Assembly (NCBI RefSeq): GCF_018691265.1
Contig: NW_024881301.1
Location: 16,101,252 to 16,165,251, forward strand
Direction of reading: 5' to 3'
DNA length: 64,000 nucleotides
DNA from: Tyto alba
Lineage: Eukaryota > Chordata > Aves > Strigiformes > Tytonidae
Part shown: positions 24,963-37,000 of the stretch, in pieces
Layout of the letters: every line of letters begins with the position of its first letter
How positions within the stretch are numbered: position 1 is the stretch's first letter
The notes under the pieces: generated by a model
The model's input: the letters and a program-made list of their open reading frames with translations, nothing else
Told to the model about the DNA's origin: nothing
The model's database searches: none
Program-made: the position numbers and the translations under genes

Positions 24963-26519
24963 CCTTCAAAGCCTGTTACAGAGCATATGAGCTTTGTTAC
25001 AACAGTAAGTGCTAATTTTAAAGAAAATGTCTGTCCTTTGGAAGCTTGGAATTAAAAGGCCACTCTGAAAATCAGTACCTAAATCTCAGAAATATATTTA
25101 ACTGCTTTCACAAAGGACATCATATGACAGTGTAATGAATGAGAGGGTATTTTCCCATGAAGGGTATTTGCAAAATACACAGATGTTCTCAATTACCTTG
25201 GGTTGAAACTTCATTTAGTAGTCCATCATAATTTTACTCATTCTTTGTTTAAAAAAATCCCTAAAATTAAAGTATTTAGACAACTGACTGAAAATTCATG
25301 TAGAGATAAACTGGGATTACTCCCTGGTCTCACAGTTTTTCTATAGAAAAGGATGTACAAAAGAGCACTAAAAATATTTTAGTCCTGAGTTCTTGCTGTT
25401 ATTACCAGAAATTGTCATCCAGAAAAGTAAATTCTGTACATTTTCACTCTCATTTTCCTTCAAATTACTTTTGTGACCTACTTGCCCTTAACTGAAATAC
25501 TACCTAAAATGTCCGTCGCTAATACTGGTTATGTTATTGTACTATTTCACCCTTACAGCTATGCAGTAACAAAGAAGTTGAAAAAGGTACAGGGTATTGG
25601 CATGGTGCTATGTAATCTTAAGCATGGCACAGAAATAAAAAAATCCCTACTGGATAGACAGTATAATTTTCCTAAGAAATAAATACAAGGGTTTCAAGCT
25701 TCCTTAATAGAACATGTAAATAAACTCTATTCTGTAAAGTAACCAATAAATCTAATGTTTGAAAAAAATATTTTACCTTGAGGAAATGGTTGAAGTCTGA
25801 GCTGTTTCAAAGTTGAAAAATTCCAAGCTGATCAAATTCTCTGAAATGCTTCAGAGGAATATCTTTCTCTGTTAAAGAGAATCAGAAGGAAAAAAGAAGA
25901 TAAATACATCATACAAATCCAGTTGGTTCATATAAAGAGGAAAAGAGGGCATTATTGTCTGTGGATCACACTAGTTTGTTTTTTTTTCAAACATTGATAT
26001 CAAACTGGAAGGTGAACTATTTGCAGTTAGGATCAGATAGAGACTAAGCAGGTTTGTGAAAGGGCAACCTTAAAGCAAAATATGATCTATTATCAGGATT
26101 CTTACAATTCAGTCTATTTGGATTTACAACACCATCTTTGTGGAAACAGCAACTGATTCAGTATACAGGCCACATAATTCATCTTCAGTGAAAGCACCTC
26201 ACCTTGACGAGCACTTCCTCCACCGGCTCTCAGTAGAACATTGCTCTGTATTAAAAATTCAGTTCTTTTTGTGCTAAATGGTAAATGAACTGTAAGAAGT
26301 CCCCTTTGTACCTCCTCAGAGGATTACCTTGCTCTTCTGCAACCCTCTTAAAACATAGTTTATAGCTTATAACTTATAGTTTAACATAAGTTTTTTCAGC
26401 AGCAGCATGACTTTAGGCTGCCTTTTCCCTCTCTTCTGACACCAGCCACTTTTGATGCCCCTGGTCAGCTCCTCCTGTTTATTGTTTGAACAGAGAAATT
26501 GTATGCTATGAATTGAACC

Positions 26520-26523
<4 letters not shown>

Positions 26524-26567
<44 letters not shown>
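26524..26567. repeat. Poly(A) tract, 44 bases
   Basis: Forty-four consecutive A, the longest homopolymer in the window. I could not find a coding body or a clear target-site duplication that would make it the tail of a processed pseudogene. Assembly length of such a run is uncertain. Confidence 0.95.
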
Positions 26568-26569
<2 letters not shown>

Positions 26570-27300
26570 AAAATTGCCAGGTTATTTACTACTTGTACAA
26601 TAAAGGAGAATGTTTGAAGGGAGAAAATACCTGATAAGGTAGGAGAATGAAAGATGGTGCTGTTTCTTTTCAAGGCTAAGGTTAATCTCTTCATGTCACA
26701 GGGCTTTTCTTGTATAGTGTTCAGTCTGTTGAGCATCTTAATACAATATCTAAGAACTACTTCCAACCTCACTACATATAAATCCAAATGCTCATTCCTC
26801 TTTAGAGTGCTTAGAAAATAGCCTCAAAACAATGGGGTTTTCTGTGTAGGAAACAGAGGGATGAAAAGAACCAAAAGAAAAATAATATTTCAAGATAATG
26901 CCTTTTGATAAGATTTTAGCACAATTTTCTAACTGATATATAAATATCAGAAAGATTGGCTCAATACAAGAACCAATGCAAAATAGAAAGTACTTGGAGC
27001 TTAATCACTTTACCCATCTGATAACTATCATTCTTCCTGGCTTTCTCATTCATATAGAAAGAAGTCCTTGACTGGGTTGAGTTTAATGAAGTAAATTGAA
27101 TTCTATAGGTTTTGCTTAAGATTATTATCAAATAGAAAATTAATCTCAAAATGTGGTAAAAGATTCCCCTGATATAATTGTAACTTGCAAGAAGGTTACA
27201 AGAGAAAGACAGTATAATTATTTTTGTTTTCTTTGTCACAGATTTAGAAATGGGAAGGTTAGAGGGCATTATGAATACTGGAAAGCAAAACATAAACTAA

Positions 27301-27319
27301 ATATATATATATATATATA
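27301..27319. repeat. (AT)9 microsatellite
   Basis: A short perfect AT run leading into ACACAG. Confidence 0.9.
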
Positions 27320-27694
27320 CACAGTTACTGCATTTTTAGAAGTGTTTCAGAAGTTCAAAATGTAAAATTTTTTCTAACACTAAAGAGGATGCTTTTTTTA
27401 ACACACTAGTAGTATCACTGGTGGAGTATTGCTATAACAATGATGAAAAACCAATTTATGTTTGCAGATTAAGCAGCTTACATGTGATTCAATTAACATG
27501 CTATCAAATTTTCTTTTTTATATATGTAGTTTATTTTTTAAATAAATTATAAATAGAAGTAAACACACAGACCTTCATGCAAACTTACCAATATATATCT
27601 ATAGCTAGCTACCTAATGGAGAAGTAATTACTATTGACATATGCCCTCTCAAAATCTTTAAGTCATTGTGACTTCAGTGCAAGATACTTGAATT

Positions 27695-27724
27695 AAACAT
27701 TTTTTTTAAACAAAAAAAATGTTT
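27695..27724. repeat. Perfect 13-bp inverted repeat (hairpin)
   Basis: Left arm 27695-27707 and right arm 27712-27724 are exact reverse complements, separated by the 4-base loop AAAC. The stem is mostly A:T. No transcription unit around it is evident. Confidence 0.85.
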
Positions 27725-27920
27725 CCATGGTATTTTATAACCATTGTTTATAAATATGTTGGTGTTTAAAAGTAACAATGGTGGGTTCTACATGTGAAAA
27801 CCATACATTTTAGCATTTTATTTTTTCAAAACTTGAAACGGGTTTTTTGTTTTCTTTAAATAAATTTCCTCTCTTGAGAGAGAGATGTGAGAATATATAA
27901 CTTTAAATTTTATTTTTTGG

Positions 27921-27975
27921 ACTGATTTTGAACTGATCTTGAACTAATTTTGAACTAATTTTTACCTAACTTTTA
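27921..27975. repeat. 11-bp tandem repeat, five copies
   Basis: The five units in order are ACTGATTTTGA, ACTGATCTTGA, ACTAATTTTGA, ACTAATTTTTA and CCTAACTTTTA. Divergence rises towards the right end. One period equals roughly one helical turn. Confidence 0.85.
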
Positions 27976-28020
27976 ACTTCATGAAGCAATATGGGGCAAG
28001 ACTGAGTGGGCTGTGACTAA

Positions 28021-28205
28021 TAAAGCTTTCGTGATTTGCTAGTTGTGCAGCTGCAGGCTGCATGCCTGAGCTTGGTGGTGTGACTGGCAGCAAGGCCAGG
28101 CTGGCTCAGCATCCCCCTGTTATCTCCTTTCCTCAGCTGCAGGAAGCAGCAAGCCATCAGCTGCTGCTGAGGCTGTCACCTATGGTTCTCCCTTAAATCA
28201 AGCGA
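28021..28205. other. Small GC-richer patch, unclassified
   Basis: A short block rich in CTGCAG/CAGCTGCTG words stands out from its AT-rich surroundings. It has no open frame of note and no repeat ends I can recognise. It could be a decayed retroelement or a regulatory element. Confidence 0.35.
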
Positions 28206-30640
28206 TCGATGTGTCTGACCGGCAAATACCTTACATTGTCTTTTACACAGATGAACTTGCCACCACTTGACAGAGTTCCAACCTTTTACACCTATTAAGG
28301 AAGGAAACAATAATGCTGTCCTCTTCCCTCCAGGGTTTTCTACATGCTACCTCTGGCTGTGTCCTAAATGAATCAAGAAATCAATTTGCAGCCTCTCTGC
28401 CTCAGTTAAATCAAACTTATTCACAGTTTCTGCTGAGTAAAAAACATCCAGTTCTTCTCCATAGGTACCCACTGTCACTTTGACAAAATATATCAGAGCC
28501 TTGACCAAAGTTACAATGTCCAAAATGTTTAGTTTTCCTTTTAGCTTTACTTGTTACTTATTTACTATTTTATTACATTACCTTTATTATTAATATTTGT
28601 GTGGATTAATTCTACTCCTAGAATCATTGCCTGCTAAATACAACTGCTAAATGAGGTAGAAAAATTAATTTTATTACTGGAAGAACTGAACATTATATGG
28701 AATAAAGTTCCTTTTTACTTCAAAAATTGTGGCTACAAGATGAGATATTACAGTGTTTATTGTGAAGTTATAGATACTATAGGCCTGCTAATAACCTAAG
28801 AGTTTATCTAATTTCTTTCCATGCCCGTGAATTATTATTCTTTATGGCATAGATAGCATTTTTTATTTCAATAATACAAAGCCTGAGGCTCCCACTTTTT
28901 CTTAAGACTGCATTTATTAATTTAACCACCTCAAAGTTAAAGACCTAGTGCAACATGGCTATGCGGGCTTCTTCAATAGTCAATGGAAAGAGAAAGGCAT
29001 CTATGTTTTACAGCATTGTAAGAAAGGTAACTAACATATGAAGTCTAAATCACCCTCTTTTTGTCTAGAAAGGATCTTGGCAATCAGTCTAAGCTAATAA
29101 ATTACCTAAGAGACATCTACAAACAGGTCAGATGAACTGCATTCTTAATCTTATTTCCATCTCCACAGAAATACTCCATTTTTGAGCAAGTTCTTTCACT
29201 GCTGAGTTCATATTAATATTAGTGAAGATCAAAGTACATCTTGTTAAATATGTTAGTATTAATTTACATTTAGGAGTATAGCTCATATTTCCTCTGTCAG
29301 ATATGTTTTTCATTTTAGGTAGAGATAGATGATTCCAGTAAAGGAAATTAGATTTGAACAAAGATGTTTCATAGATCAATGAGTTTAAAATAATATTTGA
29401 AATTCTTATAAAAACCATTATTTATCTTCTTGATACAAGTTACTTTGAATTATAATGTAAGCACCTTTCAGAAATCATTTGTCTCTAGATAGGATAAGAG
29501 AAATAATATTATCCAAAGGAGTAAATATTTCTTCATGTTTTCCAGGATATTGAAAAAAAAAAAAATCTTCAGGAAACTTTTTCTCACATATTTTCAATCC
29601 CTGCTTAACACAGCTGATTACCAGGATGCTTTTCCTCCATATGATTACTATGATTTGTGATTAATATGGTCATAATGTCATACTACTATGGTATCACACT
29701 ATCATATATAAATCATAAATACCATATCATAGTATAGAAAGGAATGTTTCTTTTCGATGTGAAAAAAACATTAAAGCAAAACTAAGTTTTCTTTATTTCC
29801 TCACTTTATAATTTCCTGTGATTTTGTCACGTAAATATTAAAACTCACAATTTTCATACATTACAGGTGAATATGAGTGTTTTACTGACATCAATTAATT
29901 CTCCAATAGGTTCTGCTACACTGGCTCACTTCCCAGGTTTAGGTATAGTGAGCATTGCTCCAACATACCCAGACTTTAAAAAAAGAAGCCTACACACCAC
30001 AGTTACAAATTCCTAGAAGTTACTATCTGTAAAAGGCCACTGAAATTGTTCCAACAGAGTTTATCTTCAGCTATCCTAATGAAATAGTATACTTTTTACT
30101 CTCTTTGACATTTATGATTAGCTATACTCAAGAATACAGTCTATTATTTTTATGATGGAATATTAGTTGCTGTGATGCCTTGTTTTCATTTGAGACAAAA
30201 TGGACTGAATCAGATTATAGTAGCTCAGATTTAAGCAGTATTTCTCCACTTGGAAATTAGCTAGTATTCTGGACAGGCTTTCTATCAGGAAAAAAAATAA
30301 TTAAAAAAAAAAAAGATAAAAAAAGAAAATGCAAGCCACACAGCAAAAAACCCAATGGACAGAAAACCAAAAATCCATTATTTATGACAACTTACCAGTT
30401 CTTCACAACTTTGAATAGTTTACATTTCCAGTTTGTATAACTGGAAAATGTGATAATAAATTTATATTTCAGAGTTTTTTTGAATGCTTCATACATGCAA
30501 CAAACCCATGCTCGCAGACACTATATTTGGACGTAAGTTCTTGCTTTAAATTTTCTTTTCTTCCGAGATAATAGTTTCATTTATAGGACATAAGCAATAT
30601 TATGTAGTGAGAAAAACTTTTTTTTTTTTTTAATGTAACT
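28206..30640. other. Non-coding AT-rich sequence
   Basis: Nothing coding is supported. It includes TA-rich, partly self-complementary sequence near 29640-29735 and A-rich tracts near 30290-30330. Confidence 0.6.
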
Positions 30641-30652
30641 TAATTCTTAGGT

Positions 30653-31430
30653 TTGGTTTTACAAACTCAGTGTAACAGGAACTTTTTGTTTGGTTCTGTT
30701 AATACTGGGTTGCTAAGAGAGGCAGTTACTTGTCTGGGCCATTTAGATGGTGGTGGTGGAACTAACTGGCTCTGCCCATCAAGGGAGGATGCTTCAGGAT
30801 CTGGCCTTGGGTTATTCCCTGAGGGAGACTCAGGCTCCCATTGCACACAGCTTGCAGTGTTACCTCTGTGTTAGCTGTTCCTACTGATGGATCTCTTGAG
30901 AAATTTGCTGCCTGTCTGTATGTGCGTGGCTGGGCCTGGTAGTGCTTGGATGTGAACCCCACTGCACAGTGGAGCAAGCATGTCACCAGAACAGCAAAGA
31001 ACCTCAGGTGAAATCAGCTTCCCTGTGGCTGCAGGAGCCTCCAGAGGAGGAGAGAAGCCCAGAGGGGCCCGATCACAGCCACAGCCACATCCACAGGCTG
31101 GTGCAGGGTGCTGAGGGGATTCAAACAGGGGATCCCAGTCAGATACTCTCTGTGGAACCAATAATTGATGGAGCTGGGGTCAGGGTCACTCAGGGGGAGA
31201 TGCTGAAGGTACATGGAGGAGGGACCCCAGGGGTATGTGAAGGGTGAAACTATTTGAGTACATGTGGGAGGATTCTACAAGGGAACCAGAGGTATCCCAG
31301 GGACCCTCATGTCCCCCCATCCCAGACCATGCACCAGACGGTGGGGACTGCTGTGTTGACCTGCCTGATCTTCCTCCTGGGGGGGTACCATCTCCCCACT
31401 CATAGGTCAGGGGAGTTGTGTCACTTGTAA
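30653..31430 (+). other. GC-rich island of unknown origin, possibly a decayed retroelement
   Basis: A block of roughly 780 bases is markedly more GC-rich than its surroundings, with abrupt edges. On the plus strand the frame ending at the TAA of 31428-31430 has only one internal stop (TGA at 31245-31247) from codon 30942 onward. The piece after that stop has a hydrophobic stretch (about TAVLTCLIFLLGG). I do not recognise the protein. Open frames also occur on the minus strand, so the coding signal may just reflect base composition. Terminal TG/CA ends, target duplications and a poly(A) tail were not found. Alternatives are part of an old retrovirus-like element or a genuine but unrecognised exon. 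Confidence 0.3.
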
Positions 31431-33981
31431 AAGTTTCATATAGCTGTGATTAAAATGTTCACGTAACTGAGCACATTTTGTCTCCAAACTGCCAAATTGG
31501 TCTTAAATTGCAACAGTCTGAGTCTAGGCTCTGTTTTCCTGTAATATCTAAGTGGGAAAAAATCTTTTCATAACATGATCACTTAAAAAAAATAGCTGAG
31601 ATAAAGAATTGAGTAGAATATTACATGTAAGGCACCAGAAAATGGGTCTAATTTTGTAACATTTACCCACTCCTGAAAGTGCGCATATGAAAAGCTGAGC
31701 AATCAGCACAGTTTATCTCTATGTGACATTTCCAAATGCTATTTATACATTTCATGGGTCAGTCTTTTATGAAAATAGCAGTATACTCCAGCTATCTAAT
31801 GATCTGGCATTTGAAACCAATTCAATTTATATGTTAAATTTGATGTTAGGGGAAAACCAATACACTTACCACATTTTCGTTCTGTAAGTCTGGTTGTCAT
31901 CTTAATTGTCTGGAAACATCTTTTTATTTTCCAGGGGTACCTCATGGAATATAAAGTAACATAAATCATTCTAGCTCATCTAGCATTGGGAATTACCGTT
32001 AAGGGTAAATTTTGGTTCAGCCAATATATATCACAGTGATACAAAAAGAAGAGCAACAGCAATGCCCTTAATCTTCTCCAATGACTCTCTGCATCTCATG
32101 GAGAATGACAGAGTGAGAGATCAGCTGTTTGAAGATGAACCGGGCAGTAATTGAAACTAGCACTGTTTTCCAATTTGTTAGCAAAAATGGAGACTTTATA
32201 GTTTTCACTGTATTGTCACATGTCCTCCTCTCCCTTCATTCTTTCCCTCAAGATTTCTGCAGGCTCCACAGGAAGCTGGGGTGCCTGGGAAGAGAGTCAT
32301 GAACGTGACCCATTATCGTGGTGCATGGACCCTTGGACAATGGTCTCTTTTTGTGCTCTTTATCTGAAGGGTGAAAGAGAAGGAATTTGAAATGTTTAGA
32401 GAAAAAAATCTGTTTCACATCACGTCAAATGTCTTGGATATGTCAAAAGGCAACCAAAATTAAAGCCTCTACCTAGTGTGTGTCCCTCTTCTCAAAAATA
32501 TGTGCAAATGTGTCAGGGTGGTAGGTAGCTTCTGTAGCAGTTTGCATATTCAAACTCCCCATGCCAATATGTAACACAGAGCACGGTTTTGTATATGGGC
32601 ATATGCATTTGTATGACCATTTTCAGTAAATTTCAAAAATATGCAGAGAATATTTGGAGTATTTTGGATTATATAAATTCTTACATGATGCTGTATTATG
32701 ATTTTCTCAACTTTATGAATTTTGCTGGCAGATTTCTTGAAATTTTCAGAGTGCATCCAATCATCCCGACATCACAGATTAATGATTTAACAAAAATTCA
32801 CATATTTTCATTTTTGACTTTCATGTTTAGTCACTAGGGGTAAAACTCCTAGGAAGTGAGCTCTTCACTTGTGACCACATCCAGCAAACCACAATCTGTC
32901 CACAAAGCAATATAAGACATAGCTCCTTGTTCCATCTCCTGATTAATTCTGTTTTGGATATCTCATTTAACAATTTCAAATTGTTTAAGAGACAATAAAC
33001 GCAGTTATCTTTGCAAAGTCTTTTGATGCTGTTTTTTTCTGACCAGTATTGACAGATGGCATTATCCCACTTAAACTTATGAATCACAGGAGGGAAAAAT
33101 TTACCATGTTGTCAAGTAAATTGTTCCCCACATATTCTACGTATCTTATTCAACATTCTGAAAAGGTTTTCTACAGGGAAAGGAGTGTGTAACCATAATG
33201 TCTTTACCATTTACCAATCACTGTCTCTTTAAATCCCTTTTACTTTTTGTAATCTTAGTATTTAAAAAGAATCCAACAGTTTAGATACACTATCAGAATG
33301 CTAACAATAAAGAGCCACAAACCTTCTTTATGCTGCATGAGAATGAGGGCAAGGCATTTTAAATATTTGTTAATATAATAAAAGTATATAATATTGCTTA
33401 ATATAATTATAAAAACAGTCCTAGACAGAAAATTGCCAAGCAAAATAAAACTTCAAGAACAGTAAACTTCTATTTTATTTACCTATGTTATTTACCATTG
33501 ACCGTCTTAAAGATCTGTAAAACACTGAAAATGAGTTTATTTTGCAGAGAGATTTTATCCTGGCTAGATTTGAATCAGAATAAATACATAAATATAGTTG
33601 TCAATCACACTGAATTCGGTTACACTTTTGTTATTTATATCTTAAAATTTACTCTCCTAAAATGTGTTTTGGCTTACAATGTGTCATAAATCTATGTAAA
33701 AAGTAAGCCAAGTAAATGTTTAGTGACAGCTTACACTTTCTCTAATGTTTAGTTTGCAATTTTAAGGTTGCAACAACTGTCATGTATAAGTTGACAAAAA
33801 AAAATAGTGCCAATGGAAAAAGAGTTTGTCATCAACAAATTTACCATTGCATCAGAATATATAAACATTAGAGCTCTCCCTTAAGATACACTTAGTAATC
33901 TTATTTCAGGTATTATTATTTTTTTAGTTCCGGTACTATATTGGCAGACACAAAGTCTTTTACTGAGGTTTTACTTCTTCC

Positions 33982-34009
33982 TTTTTTTTTTTTTTTTTTT
34001 TTTTTTTTT
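33982..34009. repeat. Poly(T) tract, 28 bases
   Basis: An uninterrupted run of 28 T. No associated gene body was recognised on the minus strand. Confidence 0.95.
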
Positions 34010-37000
34010 CTCAATTAAATACCCTTTATGTTGTCAATTTGAATGTTTCTAATTTTGTTGTCTCAAAAGAGTTTGATTTAACAGTTAGGCCAGTGGCCTG
34101 AGAATGAGGGATTCTAATTTAATATCACGTTCCATTTACAAGATTTTCACTATATTTGTGTCCCTGATAAAAAGCCTGGGAGCAATGTCCTTTTGCAAAC
34201 ATTGTTAGCAGTTGCTGCTTGTTAGCAGCATCAATTGCAATTCCTTTCACACCACAGGCAATGCAGCTGTGGAGAGGAGACCTGGATCTGTGTATCCAAA
34301 GCACAGTCACGTTCCTAGATCTGTCCATATGGTCTTGTTGACATTGCTCCATCCTTATCAACTTCCTCTGTAATTGATATGCACCTTGTCTACTTAGCAG
34401 GGTCTGGAATGAAACCTCTCACGATACTCAGGATATCTGAGGCTACCATACACAGTCTGTCCTCTCGATTAATTCATCTTCAAAAACAAGTATTTTGCTG
34501 GATTAAGAAGATTGAAGGGATGGATAAGGAAGACATTCTGTAACACCTTTCGTCCTTTAGTTTCATGTAGACTCAAGAGGGCTCGAGAACATAGTTGAAA
34601 CAGGAAAAAAATTAAGGGACCATGGTGGAAACTATTTCTACTGCCTGTGGTAGAAATCGAGACTTTCTGTGATTTGCAAAGTAAAACGAGAATATTGATT
34701 TTCACCTACAAAAGAACTAATACTTTAATTCAGTTTTATCTATTGTATTGTTACATCTGTTGGCAAAATTACCTGTTTTAAGTTAAACTGATTTAAGAAA
34801 TAGCCAAATCTTTCTGATTAAGCTAAACAAGAAGTTTCCAAGTATATTTATAGTGAACGTGTTGCAAAGACCACACAATGGAAATTTCATCCCAAAGAGT
34901 TATAAAGTATCAAATCAAATAAAACAAATAGCAATGATGAAAAGCAAGAGGTAGATTAAACCACGGACATCATTAAAATTTGCCTGTATAGCATATCACA
35001 TATTGCTTTCTTATTTCAATATCAAAATGTGCTGATACTGTCTGATACTTACTTCAGTTTGGTAACTGTAAAGCATTCTGAAAAGGAGATGCAACATATT
35101 GTGTTCATTTTTAAAATATTCTACATTTTAGTAGTTCTGAATGTAAAATGTGCATTAATTTCATAAATTACCTAACATTAAGTTAAAATAGTTACATTTG
35201 GTTCTAAAGATGCACGGCTTTCCATAATATATTTGTAATTCTGTTCATCAATTTTAAGCTACTTTTCTTAGAGTATTTCATGGACAAGTCCCTCTTTCAT
35301 CCTCCATCCTTTACCTAAAAATAATTCCAAGAATGGATTTTCACTGTCTGCTAGCTCTTACAATAATGTATTTTTCTACATTCATTTTATGTAAGTGGTT
35401 CAACACTTAAAACAGAAAAATGCTGAACATTGAAATGTATCATTATAACTCCTAAAATTGAGTCCACAGATCAATTTTTACACCTTAGTGCAAATTTATC
35501 CTGGTATAAATGAATAACAGCTTATCTAGAGCGCATATGCAACCACAGCTGATTCTAAATTACAATTATTAAAAAATAATAATATAATCCAAAAGCCATG
35601 TAATTCCTACCAGTTTCATACCAGAGTAATTGGTAGAAATGAACAAGCTGACAGACATTCAGCATTTTAATAACCAATCAACAGCTATTAAGTATCTCTT
35701 GGTTGTATCTACTAGCTGTTTCTTGACTACTGTCTAATTGGACAGTTTGAACATGAAAAATAAATTGTAGTTATACCTCTTAATAGAAGGCTTACAAAAG
35801 AAATATACAATACAAATATTTTAATAGTATATATTCTGCACTGCTCTTTTAATATTTTATATATTAACAAATTGCTATTTTACACTTGACATCCAACAAA
35901 AGTAGAGGCATTCCTTTTTTGTGGTCTGAAAGACTTTGCAGTTGCTAGGTGTGGGATTATAAAGAGAAATGGGAACAGAAATGTGCATGTAAAGTTAAGA
36001 CAAAATCAAAAACAAGAGATTATTACTGTTAAAGTAGAATGGAGAGTAGCAAGCCCAGGAGTATTTCTAACTGTTCCAGTAAAACAAGAGACATTTCACT
36101 CTTCTTGATACCACTCTCAGAAATTTTAAGCATGTTTTAGTGACAGTCACTTGCATAAGTCTACATGAAGCAATCACAAGCAGTCTGTCAGCAGTGGGGG
36201 TCTTGCAAAAACAGATTGATAATCAGCATGAAAATTTTAATGTGCAAGTTGAACACAAAACAGGCTTAGTAAGTATTTGCTCTGGTGAATCCATTTTAGA
36301 AAGTTGGATTTCCACAGCTATAGATGTTAGTTGGTGGACTCAGAGGAAACAACAAAAACAGATTTTTGCTTGTAGAGGTTTTGAGTGGTTTCTGGGTTTG
36401 TCTTTGCCTGTTACCAATTTTGCACTGGAGACACGTGCGTTAATGTTTTAAATTTGATTTTTGAAGAAAATCAAGAAAAAAAAAGAGATCTTACCTGTGT
36501 AACCTCAGGGCCTTCTAGGTTTAGAGAAATGGGTATTGTAAAAGTTGAATTAAACATCTGATGCAGGGAAGTAAGTAGTTCTCTTTTACTTCACAGATCC
36601 TTGAAAAGCTTTAGGAGTTACAGCTTCCCGCCAGTATAAGTCACTTCTGCTTTTAGTTTTGAAAACTCACAGTATGACACTGCTTACTGCATGCTATTTT
36701 GGGTGCCCTGAGTAAAACTATGAACACAGGCACTTTTGTGCAAAACATCATAAGGCCTCTCTGATGTTCATTCAGAGTTCAGAATTAAAATGCAGAAGGC
36801 TCTAGCAAGCAAAATACAAGCTGATTTTCTTTTTCCTAGTGGAAAAATAAAGTACTCCCTGGCAAGTAACCAAGATGGTGGGAAGGTAATTCATTTTGTG
36901 TGAGAGTATTTTGCAAGTGAAAAGGATATGCCCTCTGTTTAGAGATTAGTCAAGGAAACAAGAGATCAATTTAGAGTAGTCACAAAAGTTAGGCAAAGAG

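Larger units (their letters stand above)
10012..28020. other. Non-coding AT-rich sequence upstream of the first coding exon
   Basis: This is CDH19 intron 1 and/or intergenic sequence; the boundary cannot be set because the 5' non-coding exon was not found. Open frames are all short, with AT-driven composition and no recognisable domains. A purine-rich patch lies at about 21120-22060, a degenerate GATT tetramer at 14998-15025, and a 44-base poly(A) run at 26524-26567. No RNA gene was recognised. Confidence 0.6.

Noticed and set aside
29640..29735. Possible MITE-like palindrome from repeated ACTATG/ATCATA words
   Set aside because: The arms align only with gaps over 7-8 bases and the sequence is low-complexity TA-rich; no TA or other target duplication is evident.
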